Positions 40,934-48,558 of a DNA stretch of 64,000 nt are shown in pieces. The position numbers and the translations under genes were made by a program. The stretch lies in assembly GCF_031679605.1 (NCBI RefSeq), contig NZ_CP117522.1, forward strand, positions 7,626,001 to 7,690,000. The letters run 5' to 3'. The stretch's first letter is position 1, and every line of letters starts with the position of its first letter. The stretch comes from Streptomyces luomodiensis. Its GTDB lineage: Bacteria; Actinomycetota; Actinomycetes; Streptomycetales; Streptomycetaceae. The notes below the pieces were generated by a model. The model saw only the letters and a list, made by a program, of their open reading frames with translations, made no database searches and was not told the DNA's origin.

Positions 40934-41263
40934 GATGAGGTCCTTTCGCGAAAGCGCGCCAGGCGCGGCAGTGGCCGCCCGGTACCGCCGGCCGCGGTCT
41001 CCACGACCGCGAGCACGGGCCGTACCAGGCGGCTCGATCACCTTCGACTCTGCTCGACCCGGCGTCGGAAGCCCATCGGGCGCGGACCCCATTTGCCCGG
41101 GGCAGCGGTGACCATGGGGCGATGGCGGGGGAGGGCGCATGGGTACCCGATGACCTCGGATATGGGTGACGGGCCCCATCGACCGCGCGCGGTGCGGGAG
41201 GCAGGCTGTGTCAGGCTCGGTCGTGATCAGTTGTGGCGGCTCCGCCGGGGTGCGATGGGCGAC
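40934..41263. promoter_or_regulatory. Divergent intergenic region between TraR/DksA genes and the two-component system
   Basis: No gene is supported here. It contains CTTTCGCGAAAG (40943-40954), a perfect 12-bp palindrome that overlaps the likely ribosome-site region of the minus-strand gene. GC-rich ATGGGG/CCCAT blocks occur around 41094-41180. It is presumably the promoter region of both units. Confidence 0.4.
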
Positions 41264-41302
41264 AGTAGAGCTGATCAGTAGAGCTGATCAGTAGAGCTGA
41301 TC
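41264..41302. repeat. Three perfect tandem 13-bp repeats before the sensor kinase gene
   Basis: AGTAGAGCTGATC occurs at 41264-41276, 41277-41289 and 41290-41302. Each junction forms CTGATCAG, a palindrome. The array ends 32 bp before the kinase start, within the likely promoter or leader. It may be a regulator array or a copy-number-variable spacer. Confidence 0.75.
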
Positions 41303-41334
41303 ACACGCGGAGCGCAGAAGGAGGAACGTCCCCG

Positions 41335-42297
41335 GTGTCGCTGTTCTGGCGGATCTTCGGGCTCAACGCCCTGGTGCTGGGCACCGCTACGGCGCTGCTG
41401 CTGTGGGCGCCGGTGACCGTCTCCGTGCCGGTGCTGCTGACCGAGGCGATCATCCTGGTCGGCGGTCTCGCCGTCATGCTCGTCGCCAACGGCACCCTGC
41501 TGCGCTGGGGCCTGGCCCCGCTGGACCGGCTGACCAGGCTGATGACCACCGTCGACCTGCTGCGACCGGGCCAGCGGCTGCCCGTGCCCGGCGCCGGCGG
41601 CGGTAGCGAGGTGTCCGAGCTGATCCGCACCTTCAACGCCATGCTGGACCGGCTGGAGCACGAACGCGCCACGTCCAGCGCTCGGGCGCTGCTGGCCCAG
41701 GAGGCGGAACGCCGCCGCATCGCCCAGGAACTGCACGACGAGGTCGGGCAGAGCATGACCGCGATCCTGCTGGTGCTCAAGCGCGCCGCGGACGACGCCC
41801 CCGAGCCGCTGCGCGAGGAGCTCCAGCAGGCCCAGGAGATCACCCGGGAGAGCCTGGACGAGGTCCGCCGCCTGGTGCGCCGCCTGCGGCCCGGCGTCCT
41901 GGACGACCTGGGCCTGATCAGCGCACTGACCTCGCTCACGCAGGACTTCGCCACCCACACCGGGCTGCGGGTCGTGCGCCGCCTCGATTCCGATCTGCCC
42001 ACCCTCGACCAGGAGAGCGAGCTCGTGCTGTACCGGGTGGCTCAGGAGAGCCTGACCAACGCCGCCCGCCATGCGGACGCGCGGCAGGTCGAGGTGAGCC
42101 TGCGCCGGGTGGGCGAGGCGGTGGTGCTGGAGATCACCGACGACGGCCGCGGCATCGAGGCCGCCTGCGAAGGCGCCGGGATCCGCGGCATGCGCGAACG
42201 GGCCCTGCTCGCCGGGGCCACCCTGGACATCACCTCGACGCCCGGCACCGGTACCCGGATCCGCCTCACCACACCCGCCCCCAGGAAGCAGCTCTGA
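41335..42297 (+). CDS. NarL-type sensor histidine kinase
   Basis: 320 residues from a GTG with GAAGGAGG upstream. Two membrane helices (residues about 5-25 and 30-52) are followed by a HAMP-like linker. The HisKA_3 site is EAERRRIAQELHDEVGQSMT (His near residue 134) and the HATPase_c domain includes ESLTNAARHADARQVEV and DDGRGI. There is almost no extracytoplasmic loop, so it probably senses an intramembrane or cytoplasmic cue. The response regulator starts 3 bp after the stop. Confidence 0.9.
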   Translation: MSLFWRIFGLNALVLGTATALLLWAPVTVSVPVLLTEAIILVGGLAVMLVANGTLLRWGLAPLDRLTRLMTTVDLLRPGQRLPVPGAGGGSEVSELIRTFNAMLDRLEHERATSSARALLAQEAERRRIAQELHDEVGQSMTAILLVLKRAADDAPEPLREELQQAQEITRESLDEVRRLVRRLRPGVLDDLGLISALTSLTQDFATHTGLRVVRRLDSDLPTLDQESELVLYRVAQESLTNAARHADARQVEVSLRRVGEAVVLEITDDGRGIEAACEGAGIRGMRERALLAGATLDITSTPGTGTRIRLTTPAPRKQL

Positions 42298-42299
42298 CC

Positions 42300-43007
42300 A
42301 TGCCCGATCCGACCCCGCCCGGACCCACCACGGCCTCGGCACCGTCCGCCACGACCGGGAAGCCCATCCGCATCCTGCTCGCCGATGACCACGCTCTGGT
42401 ACGCCGCGGCGTACGCCTGATCCTCGACAGGGAACCCGACCTGGAGGTCGTCGCCGAGGCCGGGGACGGTGCCGAGGCCATCGAGGCGGCCCGGAGCCAG
42501 GAGATCGACCTGGCCGTGCTGGACATCGCCATGCCGCGCCTGACCGGTCTTCAGGCCACCCGGGAGCTGGTGGCGCTCAAGCCGGGGCTGCGCATCCTGA
42601 TGCTGACGATGCACGACAACGAGCAGTACCTGTTCCAGGCACTCAAGGCCGGGGCCTGTGGCTATGTGCTGAAGTCGGTTGCCGACCGCGACCTGGTCGC
42701 CGCCTGCCGGGCCGCGATGCGCAACGAGCCGTTCCTCTACCCCGGCGCGGTCACCGCCCTCATCCGCAACTACCTGGAGCGCGTCCGCCACGGCGAGGAA
42801 GACCCCGACCAGCTCCTCACCCCTCGTGAGGAGGAGGTCCTCAAACTCGTCGCCGAAGGGCACTCCTCCAAGGAGATCGCCGAGATCCTGTTCATCAGCG
42901 TCAAGACCGTGCACCGCCACCGGGCCAACCTCCTGCACAAGCTCGGTCTGCACGACCGGCTGGAGCTGACCCGCTACGCCATTCGCGCAGGTCTCATCGA
43001 ACCCTGA
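42300..43007 (+). CDS. NarL/FixJ-type response regulator
   Basis: 235 residues. The receiver domain (RILLADDHALVRRGVRLILD) has the phosphoacceptor Asp near residue 75 (VLDIAMPRLTG). A LuxR-type helix-turn-helix (LTPREEEVLKLVAEGHSSKE, SVKTVHRHRANLLHKLGL) ends the protein. It is co-transcribed with the upstream kinase and is probably phosphorylated by it. Possible targets are the adjacent Rv1733c-like and TraR/DksA genes, by analogy with DosRS; this is an inference. Confidence 0.9.
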   Translation: MPDPTPPGPTTASAPSATTGKPIRILLADDHALVRRGVRLILDREPDLEVVAEAGDGAEAIEAARSQEIDLAVLDIAMPRLTGLQATRELVALKPGLRILMLTMHDNEQYLFQALKAGACGYVLKSVADRDLVAACRAAMRNEPFLYPGAVTALIRNYLERVRHGEEDPDQLLTPREEEVLKLVAEGHSSKEIAEILFISVKTVHRHRANLLHKLGLHDRLELTRYAIRAGLIEP

Positions 43008-43048
43008 CGCCCGCCCCGCACCGACGTACGGGGCTCCGGTCGTCCACT

Positions 43049-43096
43049 CCCCGGCCGGAGCCCCCCCGGCCGGAGCCCCCCCCCGGCCGGAGCCCC
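43049..43096. repeat. Tandem GC-rich repeats after the response regulator
   Basis: CCCCGGCCGGAG occurs at 43049-43060, 43064-43075 and 43081-43092, separated by C runs. The units contain the GGCC palindrome and could form a terminator-like structure. A second duplicated segment (GAGCACCC-GCAGGAAG-like) follows near 43115-43150. Confidence 0.6.
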
Positions 43097-43160
43097 GGAC
43101 CGGCACCCCACGCCGAGCACCCCGCAGGAAGTCGAGCACCCAGCAGGAAGGGGACGGTGC

Positions 43161-43589
43161 ATGCGCCCAGCGCCCCGCAGCACCCCGACCGCAGGTCACC
43201 GGCTCGCGGGGACGCTCATCGCGCTCCTCGCGAGCCTGCTGGCGTGGGTTCCCGCCGATGCCGCGCGCGCCGCTTCCGCTCCGGCGCCCGCGGCGTCCGC
43301 TCCGGTGCTCGATCCTGCCCCGGCGGCCACGGGCGCCGAGCGCCCCGACACCGGTCCCCACGCGGACGACCCGTATGCCATCGGCTGCGCGGCCCAGGCC
43401 AGGGTCCGCCACGACCACCTCGGCGAGCGCCCGTGCCCACCGGATCACCACGCCACCGACCCCCCGGACGCGGATGCCGGCCCGGCTGTCGGTACCCGTG
43501 CTTCAGCGCCTTCCGCATGCGCGCCCGTCTCTCCCGGCCGGTCGGCCCACGACCGCGGCCGGGCCCCTCCGGCACCCGCAGGTATCTGA
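43161..43589 (+). CDS. Small secreted protein of unknown function
   Basis: 142 residues from an ATG with AGGAAGGGG upstream. A Sec signal peptide (HRLAGTLIALLASLLAWVPA, likely cleaved after ADA) precedes a low-complexity Ala/Pro/Asp-rich mature part with a few Cys. It lies 69 bp before secDF on the same strand and may be co-transcribed. Low complexity makes the coding call moderate and the family is not recognised. Confidence 0.5.
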   Translation: MRPAPRSTPTAGHRLAGTLIALLASLLAWVPADAARAASAPAPAASAPVLDPAPAATGAERPDTGPHADDPYAIGCAAQARVRHDHLGERPCPPDHHATDPPDADAGPAVGTRASAPSACAPVSPGRSAHDRGRAPPAPAGI

Positions 43590-43658
43590 CGCGACCCATC
43601 ACCCTTTCCTCCGTCGCGGCCGCGCGGGCCGCTGCCGCGGCGTGCCTGCCGGAGGCTC

Positions 43659-46010
43659 GTGTTGAAACGCCGGAACAACCGCCGGAACAACCGCACCAGG
43701 TCCTTGCGCGTGCGTGCGCTCCTCGCCCTCGCCGTGATCGCCGGATCGCTGGCCATCGCCCTCACCACGCCCGTCCGCCTCGGCCTCGACCTGCGCGGCG
43801 GCACCCAGATCATGCTGGAAACCCGCTCCACCCCCACCACCGACGCCGACGCCGCGGCCACCGACCGCACCGTGGAAGTGCTGCGCGGCCGCATCGACGC
43901 GCTCGGCGTCGCCGAACCGACCCTCGTCCGCTCCGGCGACCACCGCATCCTCGTCGAGCTGCCCGGCGTGCATGACCCGAAGAAGGCCGCCGACGTGCTG
44001 GGCCGCACCGCGCAGCTCACCGTCCACGCGGTCCTCGGCCCGGCCCGGACCGCCGACGGCGCCACCGCCCCGGCGACCGATCCGGCCAAGGAGCGCGTTC
44101 TGCCCGACGAGTCCGGACAGCCCCTGCGGCTGGGGGCCGCCGATCTGACCGGACGGGACGTCGAAGGCGCCGACGCCGGCTTCGACCAGCAGGGCGGTGC
44201 CGGATGGCACGTCGCGGTCGACTTCTCCAAGACCGGCCAGGACCAATGGCGGCAGGTCACCGCACGGGCCGCCTGCCACCCGGCCGGTGACCCGCAGCGC
44301 CGGGTCGCCATCGTCCTCGACAACAAGATCATCTCCTCGCCGCAGGTCGACCCCTCCGTACGGTGCGGGACCGGCATCCCGGGCGGCACCACCCAGATCA
44401 CCGGCTCCTTCGACGACACCGAAGCCCGCGAACTGGCCCTGCTCATCTCCGGCGGAGCCCTGCCCGTACCGGTCGAGACCGTGGAACAGCGCACCATCGG
44501 CGCCACGCTCGGCGATGCGGCCATCGAGGCCGCGGCCTGGGCCGCCGGCATCGGCACCGCACTGACCGCGCTGTTCATCATCGCCGTCTACCGGCTCATG
44601 GGCCTGCTCGCGACCGCGGCCCTGGCCTGCTACGCCCTCATCTCCTACGCCGCCCTGGCCGCGCTCGGCGCCACACTGACCCTGCCGGGCCTCGCCGGGT
44701 TCGTCCTGGCGATCGGCATGGCCGTGGACGCCAACGTCCTGGTCTTCGAACGGGCCCGCGAAGAGTACGCGGCCCGCAGCCGCCCCACCCCCCGATCGGC
44801 ACTGACGGCCGGGTTCCGCGGAGCCCTCAGCGCGATCGCCGACTCCAACATCACCACATTGATCGCCGCGGCCCTCCTGTTCGCCTTCGCCTCCGGCCCG
44901 GTGCGCGGCTTCGGCATCACCCTCGCCATCGGCGTCCTCGCCTCGATGGTCAGCGCCCTGGTGATCAGCCGGGTGCTCGCCGAGTACGCGGCCAACCGCC
45001 CCGCGGTCTTCCGCCGACCCCGCGTCACCGGCATCGCGAGCACCGGCTGGGTCCGCGACCGGCTGCTGCGCCGCGACCCGTTCCTGATGCGCCGTCCGCG
45101 CCGCTGGCTGGCCGCCTCCGCCGCACTCGCCGCCCTGGCCGCGTCGGGCATCCTCGTCCGCGGCCTGGACTTCGGCATCGAGTTCACCGGCGGCCGGCTG
45201 ATCGAGTACACCACCAGCACCTCCGTCGACCCCGACCGGGCCCGCACCGCCCTCACCGACGCCGGGTTCCCCCGCGCGGTCGTGCAGTCCTCCGGTGACA
45301 CCGGGCTCACGGTGCGCGCCGAGAACCTGACCAACGCCGACGAGGCCACCGTCACCGAAACCATCAGCGACCTCGGCGGCGAGACGAAGAAGGTCCGCGA
45401 CGAGCTGATCGGCCCCAGCATGGGCGACGAACTGCGCCGCAACGCCCTCATCGCGCTCTCCCTCGCCCTGGGCGCCCAACTGCTGTACCTCGCGGTGCGC
45501 TTCCGCTGGTTCTTCGGGACCGCGGCCGTCGTCGCGCTCGCCCACGACGTGGTGATCCTCATCGGCGCCTTCGCCTGGCTCGGCAAGCCCATCGACGGGG
45601 TCTTCCTGGCCGCCCTGCTGACCGTCATCGGCTACTCGGTCAACGACTCCGTCGTCCTCTTCGACCGCGTCCGCGAACTGCTCGACCGCGACCGCACCAC
45701 ACCGCTTCCCCGCCTGACGAACCGGGCGATCCTGCAGACTCTGCCCCGTACCGTCAACACGGGCATGGGCGCGGCACTCATCCTCACCACCCTCGCCGTC
45801 CTCGCCGACGACACCCTCGCCGACTTCGCCCTCGCCCTGCTCATCGGCCTGGCGGTCGGCACCTACTCCTCCGTCTTCACCGCCGCCTCACTCACCATCG
45901 AGCTCCACCCGCCCCGGAAGGCGTCGCGTCCGCGGCCGTCGCGATTCACCCGGCGACACTCCCCCTCGGGGCAGAACGCGGTGTCGACCCCCGAGGAAAC
46001 CGCTCGATAG
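43659..46010 (+). CDS. secDF: Fused SecDF protein-export membrane subunit
   Basis: 783 residues from a GTG with GGAGG upstream. The SecD half has VRLGLDLRGGTQIMLETRST, a reduced periplasmic P1 region, and the TM4 motif IGMAVDANVLVFERAREE. The SecF half has GLDFGIEFTGGRLIEY and IGYSVNDSVVLFDRVREL. SecDF uses proton flow to pull substrates through SecYEG. Fused single-gene forms occur in Streptomyces beside a separate secD-secF pair; whether a second pair exists cannot be seen here. Twelve membrane segments are expected. Confidence 0.95.
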   Translation: MLKRRNNRRNNRTRSLRVRALLALAVIAGSLAIALTTPVRLGLDLRGGTQIMLETRSTPTTDADAAATDRTVEVLRGRIDALGVAEPTLVRSGDHRILVELPGVHDPKKAADVLGRTAQLTVHAVLGPARTADGATAPATDPAKERVLPDESGQPLRLGAADLTGRDVEGADAGFDQQGGAGWHVAVDFSKTGQDQWRQVTARAACHPAGDPQRRVAIVLDNKIISSPQVDPSVRCGTGIPGGTTQITGSFDDTEARELALLISGGALPVPVETVEQRTIGATLGDAAIEAAAWAAGIGTALTALFIIAVYRLMGLLATAALACYALISYAALAALGATLTLPGLAGFVLAIGMAVDANVLVFERAREEYAARSRPTPRSALTAGFRGALSAIADSNITTLIAAALLFAFASGPVRGFGITLAIGVLASMVSALVISRVLAEYAANRPAVFRRPRVTGIASTGWVRDRLLRRDPFLMRRPRRWLAASAALAALAASGILVRGLDFGIEFTGGRLIEYTTSTSVDPDRARTALTDAGFPRAVVQSSGDTGLTVRAENLTNADEATVTETISDLGGETKKVRDELIGPSMGDELRRNALIALSLALGAQLLYLAVRFRWFFGTAAVVALAHDVVILIGAFAWLGKPIDGVFLAALLTVIGYSVNDSVVLFDRVRELLDRDRTTPLPRLTNRAILQTLPRTVNTGMGAALILTTLAVLADDTLADFALALLIGLAVGTYSSVFTAASLTIELHPPRKASRPRPSRFTRRHSPSGQNAVSTPEETAR

Positions 46011-46139
46011 TGTCACCGTCGTTTCCGAGCTCACGTCCTTCCCCACGGCGCCCGCCGCGCCGACCACGTGCCACCCGCTCGGTCACTCATCCAGAACGGC
46101 GGGCCCGTACCCGTGACACAGCGACGAAAGGACAGCGTC

Positions 46140-46523
46140 ATGCGCAAGCGCTCCCTCACCCTCGTGGTCTTATCCGCCGCCTTCGCGGGCATCGCCGCCA
46201 CCGCGCCCAGCGCGTCGGCGGCGGGCAGCAGCGCCTGCCCGGACGGCAACTTCTGTCTGTGGCCCACCTTCGCGTCCTACCCCACACCCGTCGAAACCCC
46301 GGTCCTGATGACCAGCGGTGACTGGTCCGGAGACGCCGACGGGCTCGTGTTCCAGAACACCGGGTCCCGCGCCGTCGACGTGGAATACACCACCTACATG
46401 AACGACGGGACCGTCCCGGTGGACGGCACGGTGTGCGTCACGACGAGCAAGGCGAGCAGGCAGTTTTTCTACAACCCGACCACCGTGCACAAGGTCACCT
46501 GGCGCGCCGACAACACGTGCTGA
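46140..46523 (+). CDS. Secreted peptidase-inhibitor I36-like protein
   Basis: 127 residues from the ATG at 46140 (MRKRSLTLVVLSAAFAGIAA), with GAAAGGA upstream. A Sec signal peptide ends near SASA. The mature domain begins with ACPDGNFCLWPTF, the start typical of I36/beta-gamma-crystallin-like inhibitors (SMI type), and has two further Cys at the end. It would be exported and could inhibit proteases. A good terminator follows. Inhibitory activity is not shown by sequence alone. Confidence 0.75.
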   Translation: MRKRSLTLVVLSAAFAGIAATAPSASAAGSSACPDGNFCLWPTFASYPTPVETPVLMTSGDWSGDADGLVFQNTGSRAVDVEYTTYMNDGTVPVDGTVCVTTSKASRQFFYNPTTVHKVTWRADNTC

Positions 46524-46535
46524 CATGACCGCACC

Positions 46536-46564
46536 GCGGGCGCTTCCGGACCGGAGGCGCCCGC
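46536..46564. terminator. Terminator of the I36-like gene
   Basis: GCGGGCGC (46536-46543) pairs with GCGCCCGC (46557-46564). An inner TTCC/GGAG extension gives a 12-bp stem and a 5-nt loop. It lies 13 bp after the stop codon. Confidence 0.75.
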
Positions 46565-46609
46565 CTCTCCGCCAGCCCCGGCCACCCCGGCCTTCTCATG
46601 AGCGCTGAC

Positions 46610-46921
46610 ATCCTCGACGGGATCAGCGCCTCACGGGTGGCGACGTTCCGGTACAGCGTCGCACTGCCCACGTCGCCCGGCTCGTGCTCAAGCGCCTGAC
46701 GGACGTGGCGGTCGACCGGTTCGGCCGGCTCGATGTCCTGGTTTCCAACACCGGCACGATGGCGGTGTCACCGTTCGACGAACTGCGCCAGGACGACTGG
46801 GACGCGCGACGAGATCGCCATCCCACCCTCCGCCGTCACCTCCGCGATCGGTTACGCGATCGAGCAGCCCGTCGGCATCGACATCAGCGAGGTCGTCGTC
46901 CGGCCCACCGTGCAAGCCTGA
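46610..46921 (+). pseudogene. Internally deleted short-chain dehydrogenase
   Basis: From 46684 a frame reads DVAVDRFGRLDVLVSNTGTM, AVSPFDELRQDDWDA, the middle of an SDR. Next to it, in another frame, the typical C terminus EIAIPPSAVTSAIGYAIEQP and EVVVRPTVQA continues to the stop. The catalytic YxxxK section between them (about 100 residues) and the N terminus are missing. It is a deletion relic. Confidence 0.65.
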
Positions 46922-47452
46922 CAACCGGGGGAGACAACCGCGTCTCCGGTAGCGGCAGGCTCGGGCACGTTTGACGTAAGGAACGGCATTCCCGGGCGCC
47001 AACCGGGTCGACCTCGACAGGCGGGCAGCAACCCGGAGTCGGCGTAGAACCGCTAGGCGCTTGCAGTCAGCCCACTGCGCCGGGCGAAGGCCCCGATCGG
47101 CATCAGCTTGGAATTCGGCACCCGCCCACGGCACATGTCAGAGCTTCGCCCTACGCTGGATCCGCTGCGCGTCGGTGCGGCAACGCAGGTGACCGTGCCG
47201 CACGTGCAGCAGACTTCGGTAGGGAAATGACGCGGGACGGGATGGACGGGTATGTGCCGGACCAGAGCTCCCCTACACGCCCGATCCGACCCGGGCGAAT
47301 CAGTCCGAATCGCACCGCGCCGCGACCAACCGCGTTGCGTGCGTCACGCCTTGCACGGGAGGATGTTCCATGCGCACGAGACGTCACAGCGACGAGCGCA
47401 AACCGCGACCATCGGTTATCAAACGGTACGCGAGGCGTCCGGGGGAAGATGT
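46922..47452. other. Intergenic region before the type VII secretion locus
   Basis: No conserved gene is seen on either strand. The frame that runs in from 47252 into the ESAT-6-like gene has no family support before 47453. The region presumably holds the promoter of the secretion locus. A GATCCGCTGCGCGTCGG-like GC block and an ACGGTACGC segment (about 47424) are the only notable features. Confidence 0.4.
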
Positions 47453-47785
47453 ATGAAGTTCGACATGGGAAGTACGACTCTGTCGACTCTCGGGAAGAGC
47501 ACGATGGGGTCCAGCGACGACCTGGGGGCACTGATCCGGCTGCTGATCGCCGCCGCGGAGCCGCTGGAGGGGAAGTTCAACGGTGCCGGCAAGGTGGCGT
47601 TCGACTCGTTCAAGCTCCGCGCTGATGAGATCTCGGCCGCGCTGAACGGTTCCCTGCAGTCCATCCTGGGCGGACAGTCGGGCATGGACACCGCGTTCGC
47701 CACGGGTGATCAGGAGCAGGAGGACAACGCCCACCAGCACATGGCCAGTGCGAATTTTGAGGCCGCCCGCTTCTCCGGGCGATAG
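47453..47785 (+). CDS. ESAT-6/WXG100-like protein (T7SS), first
   Basis: 110 residues from the ATG after GGGGGAAGA. It is all-helical by pattern: DDLGALIRLLIAAAEPLEGK, FNGAGKVAFDSFKLRADEIS, AALNGSLQSILGGQ. The hairpin turn has no WXG, but size, position and pairing with the next gene match WXG100-superfamily partners. Such proteins are small secreted or chaperone-like substrates of type VII systems. First gene of the locus; the partner starts 11 bp downstream. Confidence 0.75.
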   Translation: MKFDMGSTTLSTLGKSTMGSSDDLGALIRLLIAAAEPLEGKFNGAGKVAFDSFKLRADEISAALNGSLQSILGGQSGMDTAFATGDQEQEDNAHQHMASANFEAARFSGR

Positions 47786-47796
47786 GGGGATTCCCG

Positions 47797-48108
47797 ATGG
47801 GGCAGAGCCAGGACCGTAACTCTTACGACGTGGGCGCCTCGGTGGAGGTGCAGGGCAGCCTGCAGGGGATTATCGGCCAACTCGAGCAGGTCCTCGCCGA
47901 CCGGGACCGTGCGGTGAAGGCCGCGATGGCGGACTTCACCGCTGACGGCGTCTCGGACGAATACCACGGCAAGGAGGTCCGCTGGAACCGTGCGGCGGCC
48001 GAGGTGCGGGAGATCATCCGCCTGGTGCGCTCGACACTGGAGAAGAACGACGGCACCGCTCAGTCGACGCTCGCCAAGGCCAAGTCGGCCGTGGACAACA
48101 TCGGTTGA
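47797..48108 (+). CDS. ESAT-6/WXG100-like protein (T7SS), second
   Basis: 103 residues with two long helices (VEVQGSLQGIIGQLEQVLAD and VREIIRLVRSTLEKNDGTAQ) joined by GVSDEYHGKEVRWNRAAA. It pairs with the preceding gene as a likely heterodimer. The spacing (11 bp) and a GGGGGA site before its ATG support co-translation. The product is probably a secreted partner or a helper for the toxin encoded downstream. Confidence 0.75.
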   Translation: MGQSQDRNSYDVGASVEVQGSLQGIIGQLEQVLADRDRAVKAAMADFTADGVSDEYHGKEVRWNRAAAEVREIIRLVRSTLEKNDGTAQSTLAKAKSAVDNIG

Positions 48109-48168
48109 TCCGTGAGACTCGAGGGCGCGGTGAGCAGGTGACGGGGCGGTAACTGGGGGATTTGGGCA

Positions 48169-48558
48169 ATGTCCAAGTGGGACATCACCCCGTCCGGGGT
48201 CGAGTTCGTGACCTCGCTGGTGGGTGACGCGATAGACGACATCGACGCAGGCGTCAGGTCATACGGGAAGAATATGGAGAGCGCGGCCACCTCGGCCGGC
48301 ACCATCAGCGAGCCCATGTGCGGGGCGGCCACGACCGGCCCGGTCGGGGCGGCTCTGGCACTGTTCGTCGAGAAGACCACGCGCGAGGCACTGTTCATCG
48401 GGGCACGGGCGGCCCAGTCGGCGAACGGCGCGCGCGAGGCCACCGCGTACTACATCGCCGGACATCACCACATGGCTGCCGACGCGCAGCACAAGGCCCT
48501 CGCGGCACCCACGATCGACTTGCCGGGCGACGACAAACGGGGTGGCGGCCACAAGTGA
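48169..48558 (+). CDS. DUF6507 family protein (T7SS-associated)
   Basis: 129 residues starting MSKWDITPSGVEFVTSLVGD, a helical protein like the DUF6507 proteins found in Streptomyces type VII loci between WXG100 genes and toxins. It contains a hydrophobic centre (GPVGAALALFVEKTTREALF) and a His-rich tail (AGHHHMAADAQHKAL). Its stop overlaps the toxin start (GTGA), suggesting a toxin chaperone or targeting factor. Role inferred from context. Confidence 0.7.
   Translation: MSKWDITPSGVEFVTSLVGDAIDDIDAGVRSYGKNMESAATSAGTISEPMCGAATTGPVGAALALFVEKTTREALFIGARAAQSANGAREATAYYIAGHHHMAADAQHKALAAPTIDLPGDDKRGGGHK

Noticed and set aside
41264..41302. Three exact 13-bp repeats considered as a CRISPR
   Set aside because: Units are contiguous with no spacers, far too short, and no cas genes are present.
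43049..43096. GC-rich repeats considered as a mobile-element end
   Set aside because: Simple CCGGCCGG-type low-complexity units with no transposase nearby; more likely slippage or a terminator region.
43599..45545. 648-residue minus-strand frame opposite secDF
   Set aside because: Gly/Asp/Arg-rich antisense shadow; secDF motifs are complete on the plus strand.
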